This document shows, piece by piece, positions 8,560-18,826 of a stretch of DNA of 64,000 nt. Source of the DNA: Cognatundibacterium oligocarboniphilum (GTDB lineage: Bacteria > Pseudomonadota > Gammaproteobacteria > Burkholderiales > Burkholderiaceae_D); contig NZ_JABXYJ010000002.1 in NCBI RefSeq assembly GCF_013377855.1, forward strand, positions 1 through 64,000. The letters run 5' to 3'. Each line of letters opens with the position of its first letter. Position 1 is the first letter of the stretch. The position numbers and the translations under genes are program-made. The notes beneath the pieces were generated by a model. The model was not told where the DNA came from. It worked only from the letters and a program-made list of their open reading frames with translations, and ran no database searches.

Positions 8560-10665
8560 TTAAAAACTGGCATTCAGACTGACTCGCAAGGCGCGCGGTG
8601 AGCCGGGAGTGATGTTGTTATTGCTGTTCGCGAAAGCATAATATTTTTTATCCAACAGATTCTCGATATTCAGCTGCATCTTCAGATTTTTACTGATGGT
8701 ATAAAACAAAGCCGCATCCAGACGTGTGAAGCCGGAAATCGTGACCGTATTATCCGTCGATGCGTACAACGCGCTGCGATAAACAATCCCCAAACCAGCA
8801 CCCACAACCGGGCTGAAATCATAGCGATTCCAGAGTGATGCACTATGGCGCGGCACCTGGGCCAGTGTTGCACCTGCCAGCGCCGTTGCCGACTGTGTTT
8901 TGGTGATTTTCGCATCCTGATAGGCATATCCGGCCATCATGCTCCAGTCGCGGCTCAGTTTGCCGCTCAACCCTAGCTCCAGCCCGCGACTGCGCTGACC
9001 GTCCACCAGGATCGATTTGCTGGGGTCAGACGGATCGCTGACTGCAATATTGCTGCGATCGAGCTGATACAGTGCCGCTGTTGCAGACAATCCAGGGTTG
9101 ATGTCCCACTTGGCACCCAGCTCCAGATTTTTGAATTCTTCCGGATCCAGAACCTGATTGGTCAGAGTCAGGGACGAGAGCTGATCACCTGCACGCGGCA
9201 CAAATGCCTTGCTGTAACTCAGGTACAGGGAAACTTCGGTCAGCGGCTTAAACACCAGTCCGGCACGCGGCGACACGGGTGTATCTGTCGTCCTGATACG
9301 GTCACCGGTACGGTTGTTCGTAAAATCAACATCGAAGCTATCGCGGCGTAAACCCGCAATGAACTGCCATTGCGATGACAACTCGATCTGATCCTGCAGA
9401 TAAATCGCTTTTGTCGTCACCGTACCGTGATTATTGGCATCCGTTGCTGACTGCCGGAAAATCACCGGCGTACTGGCAACAGGATTGGCTAAAGCCGCAT
9501 TGATGGAAGTAAGTAATCCGCCGCCGGTCTGAAAATACGCAGTATTGCGGAAATTATCCGTTTCCTGCCTGCCAAGCTCAACGCCGCCCAACAGTTTATG
9601 CCGGACGCTGCCTGTATTCAGGCCCCAGCTGACATCGGTCTGATTAAAGAAATTATTTCTCTGAGTTGCATTGTTGTAGCCAGATAGGGCGACCATGGTG
9701 CCGGCGGCATTCACCGCTCCCGGTACGATATTTTGATAAAACTTGTCGTATTCTGCATAACGGGTCCGGTTAGTCAGATTCACGCCCTGTCCGAAATCAT
9801 GTTCGATCAATGTCGTCAGAGCATTGACTTTCGCCCAGGTCGTATTGATTTCAGGATTACCGAAAAATGCCGATGCATCCGTGTTCAATGGACGCCCCTG
9901 AAAAGACGGAATACCACGATCGGCAGTCCGCTGATCCTTGAAGTATTCATAACCGATAACAACGCTGGTATCGTTGCCCGCCCGCAATGTCAGCGTAGGG
10001 TTAATGCCTGAACGTTTCAGATGAAATCCGTTGCGGTAACTGTCGCTGTCTTCGCTGACAGCAGCGACACGCGCCGCTGCACTCTCGCTCAAGGCCTGGC
10101 CGGCGTCAATTGTCACGCGACGCTGATTCCATGAGCCAAGTGTGATACTGGCATCCCTGATAGTGCGCCAGTCAGGCTGTTTAGTCACACGGTTGATCAC
10201 GCCACCAGAACCGCCACGTCCAAAGATCATGGCATTGGAACCTTTGAGTGCCTCGACGCTTTCAATATTGTAGAAATCCCGGTAATACTGCACATCGTCA
10301 CGGATACCATCCACATAGAAATCGCCGGTCGAACTATTGCCACGAAATACCGCAGTGTCACGATTGCCCTCGCCTTGCGCAGCAACGATACCCGGTACAT
10401 AACGGATGACGTCAGACAGACTCTGCATACTCTGATCGCGGATCAACTCTTTGCTGATAACTGTGACTGCCTGTGGCGTATCGCGCAGCAGCATATCGGT
10501 TTTCATCGCGGTGCGACTGCGGTTAACTGTGTAACCTTTATCGGCAGTACCAGTCACTTTGACTTCGGGTAAGGCACCTTCAGCAGATGCCGTCTGCGCC
10601 CAGACGGGAAACACGACGCTATTTAATAATATTGCCAGAGGTGTCAGACGGCTCAGTTTTATCAT
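8560..10665 (-). CDS. TonB-dependent siderophore receptor (catecholate type)
   Basis: This outer-membrane receptor has 701 aa. Residues 1-24 are a signal peptide (cleavage near VWA-QTA). A plug domain of about 50-170 contains DTPQAVTVISKELI, the YVPGIVAAQGEGNRD segment and SVEALKGSNAMIFGRGGSGGVINRV, which closely resemble Fiu/FhuE-type receptors. A 22-strand barrel follows, ending in the aromatic SLNASF. It should import ferric catecholate or related siderophores. A Fur-like site overlaps its promoter, so iron repression is expected. There is no adjacent TonB or permease gene. The exact siderophore is unknown. Confidence 0.92.
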   Translation of the reverse strand: MIKLSRLTPLAILLNSVVFPVWAQTASAEGALPEVKVTGTADKGYTVNRSRTAMKTDMLLRDTPQAVTVISKELIRDQSMQSLSDVIRYVPGIVAAQGEGNRDTAVFRGNSSTGDFYVDGIRDDVQYYRDFYNIESVEALKGSNAMIFGRGGSGGVINRVTKQPDWRTIRDASITLGSWNQRRVTIDAGQALSESAAARVAAVSEDSDSYRNGFHLKRSGINPTLTLRAGNDTSVVIGYEYFKDQRTADRGIPSFQGRPLNTDASAFFGNPEINTTWAKVNALTTLIEHDFGQGVNLTNRTRYAEYDKFYQNIVPGAVNAAGTMVALSGYNNATQRNNFFNQTDVSWGLNTGSVRHKLLGGVELGRQETDNFRNTAYFQTGGGLLTSINAALANPVASTPVIFRQSATDANNHGTVTTKAIYLQDQIELSSQWQFIAGLRRDSFDVDFTNNRTGDRIRTTDTPVSPRAGLVFKPLTEVSLYLSYSKAFVPRAGDQLSSLTLTNQVLDPEEFKNLELGAKWDINPGLSATAALYQLDRSNIAVSDPSDPSKSILVDGQRSRGLELGLSGKLSRDWSMMAGYAYQDAKITKTQSATALAGATLAQVPRHSASLWNRYDFSPVVGAGLGIVYRSALYASTDNTVTISGFTRLDAALFYTISKNLKMQLNIENLLDKKYYAFANSNNNITPGSPRALRVSLNASF

Positions 10666-10753
10666 TTCCAGGTCCTTTTGTAATTCGGAAATCAGATTTC
10701 AAAGGCTGGCTGGCGGGTAGATAAATTGACATAGCTGGCTGCGGGAGGGTTAT

Positions 10754-10783
10754 ATTATAAATGAGAATCACTATTATTTACAA
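10754..10783 (-). promoter_or_regulatory. Receptor promoter with overlapping Fur-like box
   Basis: On the minus strand, TTGTAA (10783-10778) and a perfect TATAAT (10759-10754) are 18 bases apart. The spacer holds ATGAGAATCACTATTATT (10761-10778), which resembles Fur boxes (AATGAGAATNATTATT type). Repression by Fe-Fur is inferred. Confidence 0.75.
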
Positions 10784-10944
10784 CAATTATCAAGACGAAT
10801 ATATTTTGAAATATCATGCAAAAAAAACGCATGAGCGCTCCTGCTTTTGTCTTTTTAAGAACTTTTTATATGATTTCCGCTCTAATCGCTTTCTTTTGAT
10901 GCTCACTCTCCAGTCTCATCCATCCCCAACCCGGACGCTGAATC

Positions 10945-12807
10945 ATGCATAAATACCTTATCCGCAGCTTATTTGTCCTCGCCACCGCCTCCCCTTTTGT
11001 CAGTTATGCCGCCCATGCAAATGACACTGAAAGCTGGCGCTGGAATCTGCAGGATTTGTATCAGAATCAGGCTGCCTGGGATAAAGATGCCGCAATGCTG
11101 GAACAACAGTTTCCGGACATACAAAAATGCAGCGGTCATCTGGCTGATAATGAAAAACAATTTCAACGTTGCCTGGATTTATATGCAGACTTGCTGAAAC
11201 GCTACGCGCGTTTATCCACTTATGCTGCACAATTGCGCGATCAGGATACGGGCAATAATACCGGACAGGATATTCAGCAAAGATCGGATATTCTGGGAAG
11301 CAAACTGGAGGAATCGACCTCTTTTCTGCGCCCGGAAATATTGCAGATGGGTACAGCGAAAACAGATCGTCTGCTGACCAAAATACCGGCACTGTCCCAG
11401 TACCGTTTTCAGTTGCACGATATTCTGCGCGGAGCACCGCATACGCTGGACAAAAAAGGAGAGGAACTGATCTCCGGTTTCAGCATGGCTACCGGCACAG
11501 CAAGCGCCGTGTATTCCACGTTATCCAATGCGGATATGCCATGGCCAAAAATCCGCTTGTCCAATGGCGAGGAGGTCGTCATTGACCAGGCTGCTTATAC
11601 CAAATACCGGGCATCTTCCAGCCGGGCAGATAGGAAGCTGGTGTTTGATGCTTTCTGGGGAAAGTGGAAGGAATTTGAACGCAGTTATGGTGTGCTTTTC
11701 TATGAACAGCTGAAAAAGGATGCTGTGTATGCAAAAGTCAGAAACTATCCTGATTCACTCACCAGTGCGCTTGATGCAAACCATATACCGCGTGCAGTCT
11801 ATGACACGCTGGTGGAACAAACCCGCGCCAACCTGCCGGTGCTGCACCGTTATTTCAAGCTGCGCGCCCGAATGTTAGGCGTCAAAGACCTTGCTTATTA
11901 CGACATTTACCCGCCTCTGGTTTCCGGTGATTTTAAATATCCCATCCATGATGGGATCCAACTCATGCTTGATTCCGTCCAGCCTCTGGGGCAAGACTAT
12001 GCCAACGCCATGCGCAAAGCCACCGGTGAGCGCTGGATGGATGTGTATCCCCGTCCGCGTAAGCGATCCGGCGCCTATATGTCAGGTATCGCTTATGATG
12101 TGCATCCTTACCTGCTGTTGAACTACAACGACGATTATGAGTCAGTGTCCACGCTGGGACATGAATGGGGCCATGCGATGCATTCGTATCTGGCAAATAA
12201 GCACCAGCCTTTTATCACAGCAGATTATCCGATCTTCACGGCAGAAATCGCATCCACGACAAACGAAGTATTTTTACTCGATCACATGCTCAAGATAGCA
12301 AAGAGCGACGATGAACGGCTGCTGTACCTGGGGTCAGCGCTGGAAAATCTGCGCGGCACATTTTTCCGGCAAGCGATGTTTGCAGATTTTGAACGGGAAG
12401 TACATGCCAAAGTCGATCGTGGAGAATCCCTGACCGGAACAGCGTTAAGCCAGATTTATGGCGACATTCTGAAACGCTATCATGGCGACCGCGAAGGCAT
12501 CATGAAAATCGATGATACCTATACGACAGAATGGGCATATATCCCGCATTTCTATACCCGTTTTTATGTCTTCCAGTACGCCACCTCCATCGCTGCCGGC
12601 TCCATGTTCGCAGATGAAATCCTGAAGATGGAACCCGGTGCACGCGACAAATATCTTGGCATACTGAAAGCGGGAGGGTCTGCCTACCCTTATGATCTGG
12701 TCAAACAAGCCGGCGTTGACCTCGCCAGCCCGGCGCCTTATCAGGCGGTCTTCAAACGGATGAACAGCATCATGGATCAGATCGAAAGCATACTTGCTAA
12801 ACGGTGA
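10945..12807 (+). CDS. M3-family oligoendopeptidase F-like, exported
   Basis: This is a 620-residue zinc metallopeptidase. HEWGH at 406-410 is the HExxH zinc motif, and the downstream FTAEIASTTNE segment supplies the third ligand glutamate. The N-terminal half is helical, with the PepF-like WNLQDLYQNQAAW opening. Unlike classical cytosolic PepF, residues 1-26 look like a Sec signal peptide (LIRSLFVLATASPFVSYAAHA), so it probably acts on peptides in the periplasm. It stands alone, facing away from the receptor gene, and has its own terminator. Specificity is unknown. Confidence 0.9.
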   Translation: MHKYLIRSLFVLATASPFVSYAAHANDTESWRWNLQDLYQNQAAWDKDAAMLEQQFPDIQKCSGHLADNEKQFQRCLDLYADLLKRYARLSTYAAQLRDQDTGNNTGQDIQQRSDILGSKLEESTSFLRPEILQMGTAKTDRLLTKIPALSQYRFQLHDILRGAPHTLDKKGEELISGFSMATGTASAVYSTLSNADMPWPKIRLSNGEEVVIDQAAYTKYRASSSRADRKLVFDAFWGKWKEFERSYGVLFYEQLKKDAVYAKVRNYPDSLTSALDANHIPRAVYDTLVEQTRANLPVLHRYFKLRARMLGVKDLAYYDIYPPLVSGDFKYPIHDGIQLMLDSVQPLGQDYANAMRKATGERWMDVYPRPRKRSGAYMSGIAYDVHPYLLLNYNDDYESVSTLGHEWGHAMHSYLANKHQPFITADYPIFTAEIASTTNEVFLLDHMLKIAKSDDERLLYLGSALENLRGTFFRQAMFADFEREVHAKVDRGESLTGTALSQIYGDILKRYHGDREGIMKIDDTYTTEWAYIPHFYTRFYVFQYATSIAAGSMFADEILKMEPGARDKYLGILKAGGSAYPYDLVKQAGVDLASPAPYQAVFKRMNSIMDQIESILAKR

Positions 12808-12836
12808 TTTTCCTTTAGCAATATTGACCAGTTCAG

Positions 12837-12863
12837 GTGCTGACTTCATGTCAGCACTTTTTT
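12837..12863 (+). terminator. Terminator of the M3 peptidase gene
   Basis: GTGCTGAC and GTCAGCAC form an 8-bp stem around TTCAT, followed by TTTTTT, 30 bases after the stop codon. Confidence 0.9.
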
Positions 12864-12987
12864 GTCTCCGTATCAGAAAACAAGGGGGAGCACATTGCCC
12901 TGCCAGCATTATCCGCATACGGTTTGAGCAGCATCAATAGTGTTTTTACATGCTGAGGTAGAGTAAAAAAAATATCCGGAGATCACT

Positions 12988-13587
12988 ATGGCAGCCCGAA
13001 ATTTTCACCCTGTATCACTGGACATCATCCGTCAGGAACATGAACATCTCTCCGCAGTCATTCAAGGCATGCTGTATTTCGTCCGTTCAATCGGACAAGG
13101 TGGTTCGTCACCGGATATCAAGGTCTTCCGTGCCATGCTGTATTACATCTCCGAATATCCGGAAAAAGTGCATCACCCCAAAGAGGATCAGTTTCTTTTT
13201 GCCAAAATCAAGGAACGTACGCACCAGCTCGATAATGAACTCGATGCTTTAACTGAACAGCACAGCAAGGGCGACTATCTGGTGCATAAATTGCTGGATG
13301 CACTCTTACACTATGAATTTCGGGGCGCAGAAGCCTTTCCCCATTTTCGCGATCTGGTGGAACAATATGCCCACTTTTACTACTCCCATATGCACACCGA
13401 AGAAGAAGTCATCATTCCGGTCGCGCGGCAAGTATTGAATGTACTCGACTGGCATGAAGTAGATCAGGCATTTCTGGAAAATCGCCACCGTCTGGACGAC
13501 GCGGGAGAACGTTACCGCTATGAGCAGCTATTTTCCCAAATCGTGCAAATCAGCCCGACACCCATCGGCGTCGCAGACCCACTCTGA
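12988..13587 (+). CDS. Hemerythrin domain protein
   Basis: This is a 199-residue four-helix di-iron protein. Iron-binding residues are seen as HEH near residue 13, VHHPKED (the H...HxxxE pattern) near 55, the EQH segment near 90 and the HMHTEEE segment near 131. Such proteins bind O2 or NO and may take part in redox or nitrosative stress defence. A clear site (CCGGAGATC) precedes the ATG. It is a single gene whose neighbours give no functional hint; the nirK operon is 34 kb away. A role in NO stress is only a possibility. Confidence 0.88.
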   Translation: MAARNFHPVSLDIIRQEHEHLSAVIQGMLYFVRSIGQGGSSPDIKVFRAMLYYISEYPEKVHHPKEDQFLFAKIKERTHQLDNELDALTEQHSKGDYLVHKLLDALLHYEFRGAEAFPHFRDLVEQYAHFYYSHMHTEEEVIIPVARQVLNVLDWHEVDQAFLENRHRLDDAGERYRYEQLFSQIVQISPTPIGVADPL

Positions 13588-13607
13588 ATCATCAGCAACA
13601 CTTGCTG

Positions 13608-14507
13608 TCAATTGCGACGCGAAGACAGAAAAATACCTGTCACGATCAGTACAAATGCTGCAGCATGAAAGAGCTGTGGCGTATCTCCCAGAAATAATGC
13701 CGATAACAACGCTGCAAATAAAGGCGTCAGATTACTGAAAAATGCCGCAACATTTGGCCCGACCTGCCGTACCCCGGCGCCCCAGCAACGAAAAGCAATT
13801 AATGCCGGCCCCACGGCGACAAACACCAGAGCTGCTGCCAATGCAAAGTTCCAGTGAATAACTGGCGTGGTCAGCGTCCATTCGGCAAGGGCAAACATGC
13901 CTGACCAAAGTACACCAAAACTGACCTGCGCCAGTAAAAATGTCGCCCAGTGGTCCCGCAGATCACCATCATTACCATGCATCAGCAACCAGCTGTAAAG
14001 CGACCAGGCAATTGCAGCCACCAGCATCAGTAAATCACCCAGGACCAGCCGCAACCCCATGAGATGCGTCAGATCGCCACGACTCAATACGAGCAATACC
14101 CCGCTGATCGACACCAACACTCCCATCACTGCCGAGCGTGAAATCGGTGCTGAAAAAAACAGGCGCCCGATCAGCAACATCCATACTGGCATACTGGCCG
14201 CCACCAGAGTGACGTTGATCGGCGTGGAACTGCGCAGTGCCAGATATTGCAATGTGTTGTACATTCCAACTCCCAGCAAACCCAGCACCGCATAACGGTG
14301 CCAGTTTCGCCAGAATAAACTGCCGCGCCGGTAAATCCGAAAACCAGCCGGGAGCAGAATGCAGAACGCAATCAGCCAGCGAAAAAAATTCAGGGTTGCC
14401 GGCGGCAGCAAATCATTGACCATGCGTCCTACTACGGCATTTCCTGCCCATAGCAAAGGAGGAACCACCAGTAAGGCGATGATTGATGACGTCAGTTTAT
14501 GATTCAT
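13608..14507 (-). CDS. EamA/DMT-family transporter
   Basis: This inner-membrane protein has 299 aa and ten predicted helices in two EamA repeats of about 140 residues each. The first repeat shows LLWAGNAVVGRM and FFRWLIAF; the second shows AIAWSLYSWLL and the LTPLFAALLSALFLGD segment typical of repeat ends. These carriers usually export amino acids or metabolites. It converges on the hemerythrin gene, with only 20 bases between their ends. The substrate cannot be assigned. Confidence 0.9.
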   Translation of the reverse strand: MNHKLTSSIIALLVVPPLLWAGNAVVGRMVNDLLPPATLNFFRWLIAFCILLPAGFRIYRRGSLFWRNWHRYAVLGLLGVGMYNTLQYLALRSSTPINVTLVAASMPVWMLLIGRLFFSAPISRSAVMGVLVSISGVLLVLSRGDLTHLMGLRLVLGDLLMLVAAIAWSLYSWLLMHGNDGDLRDHWATFLLAQVSFGVLWSGMFALAEWTLTTPVIHWNFALAAALVFVAVGPALIAFRCWGAGVRQVGPNVAAFFSNLTPLFAALLSALFLGDTPQLFHAAAFVLIVTGIFLSSRRN

Positions 14508-14536
14508 CTCATCCTATTTCTGCAACCTGATCGCTG

Positions 14537-17500
14537 TCAGCGCTGCATGCTCTCCCAGATTTTTTGCAGGCGCTTGACCGAAACCGGCATCGGCGTCTTT
14601 AACTCCTGTGCAAACAGCGAAACGCGTAACTCTTCCAGCAGCCAGCGGTATTCCAGCATTTTCGGATCGATATCTGAACCAAAGCCTGCTTTGCGCGGTG
14701 TACGCTGCCAGCCCTGGGCTGCACTATTCCACTCTGCCTGTTGCCGCGCATCGCGTGCCGGATCAGCGCGCAGCTTGTCGATACGCACATTGATGGCTTT
14801 CAGATAGCGCGGGAAATGCGCAAGCTGGCTGAATTCATTTTCGGCGATGAAACGCTTGGTGATCAGCGACTGCAACTGACTTTGAATATCTGCCATAGCT
14901 TGCGGATGCGCTTTCAAGCCCTGCAATTTTTTAGGCAGGGTGTAATACTCCGCCAGGATCAAGCCCGCCAGGCGTGCGATTTCATTGGCCAGCAAATTCA
15001 GTCTGGCCTTACCTTCTTCACGCCGGATATTGAATTCACCGGAATTGGCAGGCAAAGGCGCCTGCAGACAGGCGCGTTCGATTGCGGTCTGGATAATCTG
15101 CTCACGCAATTCCTCCTGCGAACCCAGTGCCATGAATTGCATGCCCATTTGCTGTAAGCCCGGGATATTTTTTTCTAAAAACTTCACCTGCTCTTTGAGT
15201 TGCAAGGCGAACAGGCGACGCAGGCCGATACGATGATAGCGCGCGGCCTCATCCGGATCGTCAAATACCTCAATATGGCAATGCGTGAGCTTATCGACCA
15301 GCGCAGGATACCCGATCAGGGTTTGCTTGCCTTGCTGTACCTCCAGCAATTCCGGCAGGCTATCAAAGGTCCAGGCAGTCAGATTTTCTTGCTGATATAA
15401 GGCCGGTGCAGCGGACGGCGCGCTGCTTGCTGTGCCTTGCTTGCCGGATGGCGCCGCTGACTGCAGCGCTGGTGTGCCCGTACTCTTAACTGCGCCCTTA
15501 CCAGTACCAGCCACTGCTTGTGATGCGCCGCCTTCTAACAAAGCCAGTTTTTCGGCACTCGCCAACTTTTGAAAACTTTCGCGTGCCTGGGTGCCGAACT
15601 CTGCGCGTAAATGCGCGAGACTACGTCCCATCTCAAGCTGGCGGCCATGCTCATCCACCACCTTGAAATTCATGGTCAGGTGGGCGGGCAGTAATTCAAA
15701 TTTAAAATCGGTCGTTTTACACATCAAGCCGGTTTGCTCGCGGATATCAGCAATCACCGCATCCAGAAAATTACCTTTACCAAAATCAACGCGCTCACAG
15801 AAACCCGCCGCATAATCAGGCAAAGGCACGCAGTGGCGCCGGATTTTTTGCGGCAGTGACTTAATCAGCAGATGTACCTTTGCTTTCAGCATACCCGGCA
15901 CCAGCCATTCCGCACGATCAGCCGAGACCTGGTTCAGCGAAAACAAGGGTATCGTGAGCGTCACACCGTCGCGCGCACTGCCAGGTTCAAAGTGGTAACT
16001 GAGCTGCAAAGCGACACCCGATACCTGCATGGTTTTGGGGAACAGGTCGGTCGTAACGCCGGCCGCTTCATGCCGCATCAGCTCATCTTTATTCAGATAC
16101 AGCAGTTTGGGATTGCTGCTGGTCGCCTCTTTATGCCACTGTTCAAACAAGACCGCATTCCAGACATCGGCCGGGAGATGCTGATCGTAAAACGCGACGA
16201 TTAATTCATCATCCACCAGTACATCCAGCCTGCGCGATTTATGCTCCAGATTTTCAATTTCGCGCACCAGTTTCTGGTTGTAGGCAAAAAATGGTGCACG
16301 CGTATCGAATTCGCCACCGACCAGCGCTTCACGGATAAAGATGTCGCGCGCCTCAGCCGGGTGATACAGTCCATACTGAATGCGGCGCTGGCTGTAGACC
16401 ACCAGACCATACAGCGTGGCGCGCTCAAATGCACTGACTTGCCCGCTGCGCTTTTCCCAGCGCGGTTCACCATAGGATTTTTTGAGCAGATGACCACCGA
16501 TTTTTTCCAGCCATTCCGGCTGGATCTGCGCGATGCAGCGGCCATACAGACGCGAGGTATCGACCAGCTCAGCCGACATAATCCAGCGTCCGGCTTTTTT
16601 AGCCAGACTGGAACCGGGCCAGATATAAAAGCGGATGCCGCGTGCCCCCAGATAATGCGCCTCTTCGTCGGATTTATATCCTATATTGCCGAGCAAACCC
16701 GTCAGCAGCGACAGGTGTAATTGCTCATAAGTAGCCGGAGTTTCATTCAACCGCCAACCCTGCTCTTTAACTATGGTCAGCAATTGCGAATACACCTCGC
16801 GCCATTCGCGCAAGCGCATCTGGCTCAGGAAATGGGAGCGGCAATTATCCTGCAACTGGCGGTTAGTTTTTTTATGCTCAATCGCTTCTTCAAACCAGGT
16901 CCAGATTTTCAGATACGACAGGAATTCCGATTTTTCATCAGCAAATTTCTTATGCGCCTGATCCGCCGCCGCCTGCGCTTCCATAGGCCGGTCACGCGGG
17001 TCTTGCACCGATAAGGCGGAAGCGATGATCAACACCTCTTGCAAGGCCTGATGATCGCGCGCCGCCAGAATCATGCGCCCTACCCGCGGGTCCAGTGGCA
17101 GTTTCGCCAGTTGACGGCCCACCGGTGTGAGCTGATTACTTTCATCCATCGCGCCCAGCTCTTGCAATAACTGGTAGCCGTCTGCGATCGCGCGGCCCAA
17201 TGGCGGCTCGATGAATGGGAAAGTCTCCACATCGGTCAGACGCAACGACTTCATACGCAAGATGACTGCGGCCAGCGAGGAACGCAAAATCTCAGGCTCA
17301 GTAAATGGCGGACGCTGCTGAAAATCCTGCTCATCGAACAAGCGGATACACACACCTGCCGCAACCCGGCCGCAACGACCAGCACGCTGATTGGCAGCCG
17401 ACTGCGCAATCGCCTCGACCTGTAGCTGCTCGACTTTATTGCGGTAACTGTAGCGCTTGACACGTGCCAGTCCGGTATCGACCACGAAGCGTATGCCAGG

Positions 17501-18670
17501 CACCGTCAGCGAGGTTTCCGCCACATTGGTGGCTAATACGATACGGCGCGTATTCGACGTTTTAAACACCTTTTCCTGCTCTTGCGCCGAGAGTCGCGCA
17601 AACAGCGGCAGAATTTCCACATGCGGCGGATGATGCTTACGCAAGGCTTCTGCTGCATCACGGATCTCGCGCTCGCCGGGCAGAAACACCAACACGTCGC
17701 CGGAACCGATACGGCATAACTCATCGACCGCATCGGTGATCGCGGTCATCAGGTCACGCTCTTTATCCTTCTCTGACTGCTGCACCGGGCGATAACGTAA
17801 TTCAACCGGGTACAAACGCCCCGATACCTCGATCACTGGCGCGGGCCTGACTTCTTGCCCAGTCGCAGCCGGTTCAGCGAAATGCCGCGCAAAGCGCTGG
17901 GCATCGATGGTGGCGGAAGTGATGATGAGCTTCAGATCAGGACGCTTAGGCAGCAATTGCTTCAGATAGCCGAGCAGAAAGTCAATATTGAGGCTGCGTT
18001 CATGGGCCTCATCGATAATGATGGTGTCGTATTGACGCAGCAGCGGATCGGTCTGGGTTTCGGCCAGCAATATCCCATCCGTCATCAGCTTGACCGATGC
18101 GCCCTGACTCAGGGTATCGGTGAAGCGCACTTTAAAACCCACATGTTCACCCAGCGGCGAATTCAACTCTTGCGCTATACGCTTCGCGGTGGAGGAAGCT
18201 GCAATCCGGCGCGGCTGAGTGTGGCCGATCAGCCCATGCAAACCGCGCCCCAGTTCCAGACAGATTTTTGGTAACTGGGTAGTTTTACCGGAGCCAGTCT
18301 CACCACAAACGATAATGACCTGATGCTGGCGTAAAGCAGCCGCGATTTCTTCGCGCTTGCCGGAAACGGGCAATTCCTCCGGAAAGGTGATCGCAGGTAA
18401 AGGATTGCGGACAAGCGCAATGGGTTCCTTTTCACGTCCATTTTGCATGGTAGATTTTGACTGTCCCCCAGCCCCTCGCGGAACAGGTGACTGATCGCCA
18501 ACATAGGCGGAATCAGGGGCAGATTGTAATTTGGCCGGCTTTTTTTGTTGCTGATCCACCACTTGCGCCTGCTGGCGCAACTGCTGACGTAAATCACGCA
18601 GCCCGGACAAGCCCTCAGAGACAGGCACCGCTTTTGATGTATTTTTTTTAGTAGATGGGTTTGAAGACAT
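14537..18670 (-). CDS. hrpA: ATP-dependent RNA helicase HrpA (DEAH box)
   Basis: This large DEAH-box helicase acts in RNA or ribosome metabolism; the E. coli protein is linked to ribosome rescue. Counting from the ATG at 18670 (1377 aa), Walker A GETGSGKT is at 123-130 and DEAH at 220-223. SATI, the LATNVAETSLT segment and the QRAGRCGR motif VI follow. The OB-fold and DUF3418 regions fill the C-terminal half. A low-complexity Gly/Ser/Ala linker near residue 1060 (around GTGKGAVKSTGTPALQSA) interrupts the C-terminal part. The reading frame is open to 18712; no ribosome site separates the candidates, and 18670 gives a family-like N-terminus. Its stop is about 30 bases from the EamA start. Confidence 0.92.
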   Translation of the reverse strand: MSSNPSTKKNTSKAVPVSEGLSGLRDLRQQLRQQAQVVDQQQKKPAKLQSAPDSAYVGDQSPVPRGAGGQSKSTMQNGREKEPIALVRNPLPAITFPEELPVSGKREEIAAALRQHQVIIVCGETGSGKTTQLPKICLELGRGLHGLIGHTQPRRIAASSTAKRIAQELNSPLGEHVGFKVRFTDTLSQGASVKLMTDGILLAETQTDPLLRQYDTIIIDEAHERSLNIDFLLGYLKQLLPKRPDLKLIITSATIDAQRFARHFAEPAATGQEVRPAPVIEVSGRLYPVELRYRPVQQSEKDKERDLMTAITDAVDELCRIGSGDVLVFLPGEREIRDAAEALRKHHPPHVEILPLFARLSAQEQEKVFKTSNTRRIVLATNVAETSLTVPGIRFVVDTGLARVKRYSYRNKVEQLQVEAIAQSAANQRAGRCGRVAAGVCIRLFDEQDFQQRPPFTEPEILRSSLAAVILRMKSLRLTDVETFPFIEPPLGRAIADGYQLLQELGAMDESNQLTPVGRQLAKLPLDPRVGRMILAARDHQALQEVLIIASALSVQDPRDRPMEAQAAADQAHKKFADEKSEFLSYLKIWTWFEEAIEHKKTNRQLQDNCRSHFLSQMRLREWREVYSQLLTIVKEQGWRLNETPATYEQLHLSLLTGLLGNIGYKSDEEAHYLGARGIRFYIWPGSSLAKKAGRWIMSAELVDTSRLYGRCIAQIQPEWLEKIGGHLLKKSYGEPRWEKRSGQVSAFERATLYGLVVYSQRRIQYGLYHPAEARDIFIREALVGGEFDTRAPFFAYNQKLVREIENLEHKSRRLDVLVDDELIVAFYDQHLPADVWNAVLFEQWHKEATSSNPKLLYLNKDELMRHEAAGVTTDLFPKTMQVSGVALQLSYHFEPGSARDGVTLTIPLFSLNQVSADRAEWLVPGMLKAKVHLLIKSLPQKIRRHCVPLPDYAAGFCERVDFGKGNFLDAVIADIREQTGLMCKTTDFKFELLPAHLTMNFKVVDEHGRQLEMGRSLAHLRAEFGTQARESFQKLASAEKLALLEGGASQAVAGTGKGAVKSTGTPALQSAAPSGKQGTASSAPSAAPALYQQENLTAWTFDSLPELLEVQQGKQTLIGYPALVDKLTHCHIEVFDDPDEAARYHRIGLRRLFALQLKEQVKFLEKNIPGLQQMGMQFMALGSQEELREQIIQTAIERACLQAPLPANSGEFNIRREEGKARLNLLANEIARLAGLILAEYYTLPKKLQGLKAHPQAMADIQSQLQSLITKRFIAENEFSQLAHFPRYLKAINVRIDKLRADPARDARQQAEWNSAAQGWQRTPRKAGFGSDIDPKMLEYRWLLEELRVSLFAQELKTPMPVSVKRLQKIWESMQR

Positions 18671-18755
18671 AGCGGGACGCATTATCCCAGATTTCTGGCA
18701 TAACTTCCGCACAAGGAACTGACTTCTTCTAATCCAAACAATATAACTCTAATAC

Positions 18756-18781
18756 AACAACTTCTCAGTTGTTTATTTTTT
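18756..18781 (+). terminator. Possible attenuator or weak terminator before the lipoprotein gene
   Basis: AACAACT-TCTC-AGTTGTT forms a 7-bp stem with a 4-base loop, followed by TTATTTTTTG. No plus-strand gene ends here. It may be a remnant of inserted DNA or a leader attenuator for the gene at 18827. It is weak and unproven. Confidence 0.4.
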
Positions 18782-18826
18782 GTACAGCTATACTTCTCAG
18801 AGGAAAATCACAAAGTGGAGATAAAA

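Noticed and set aside
14741-18651. Numerous plus-strand reading frames inside hrpA
   Set aside because: They lie antisense to a single long conserved helicase frame and show no domains.
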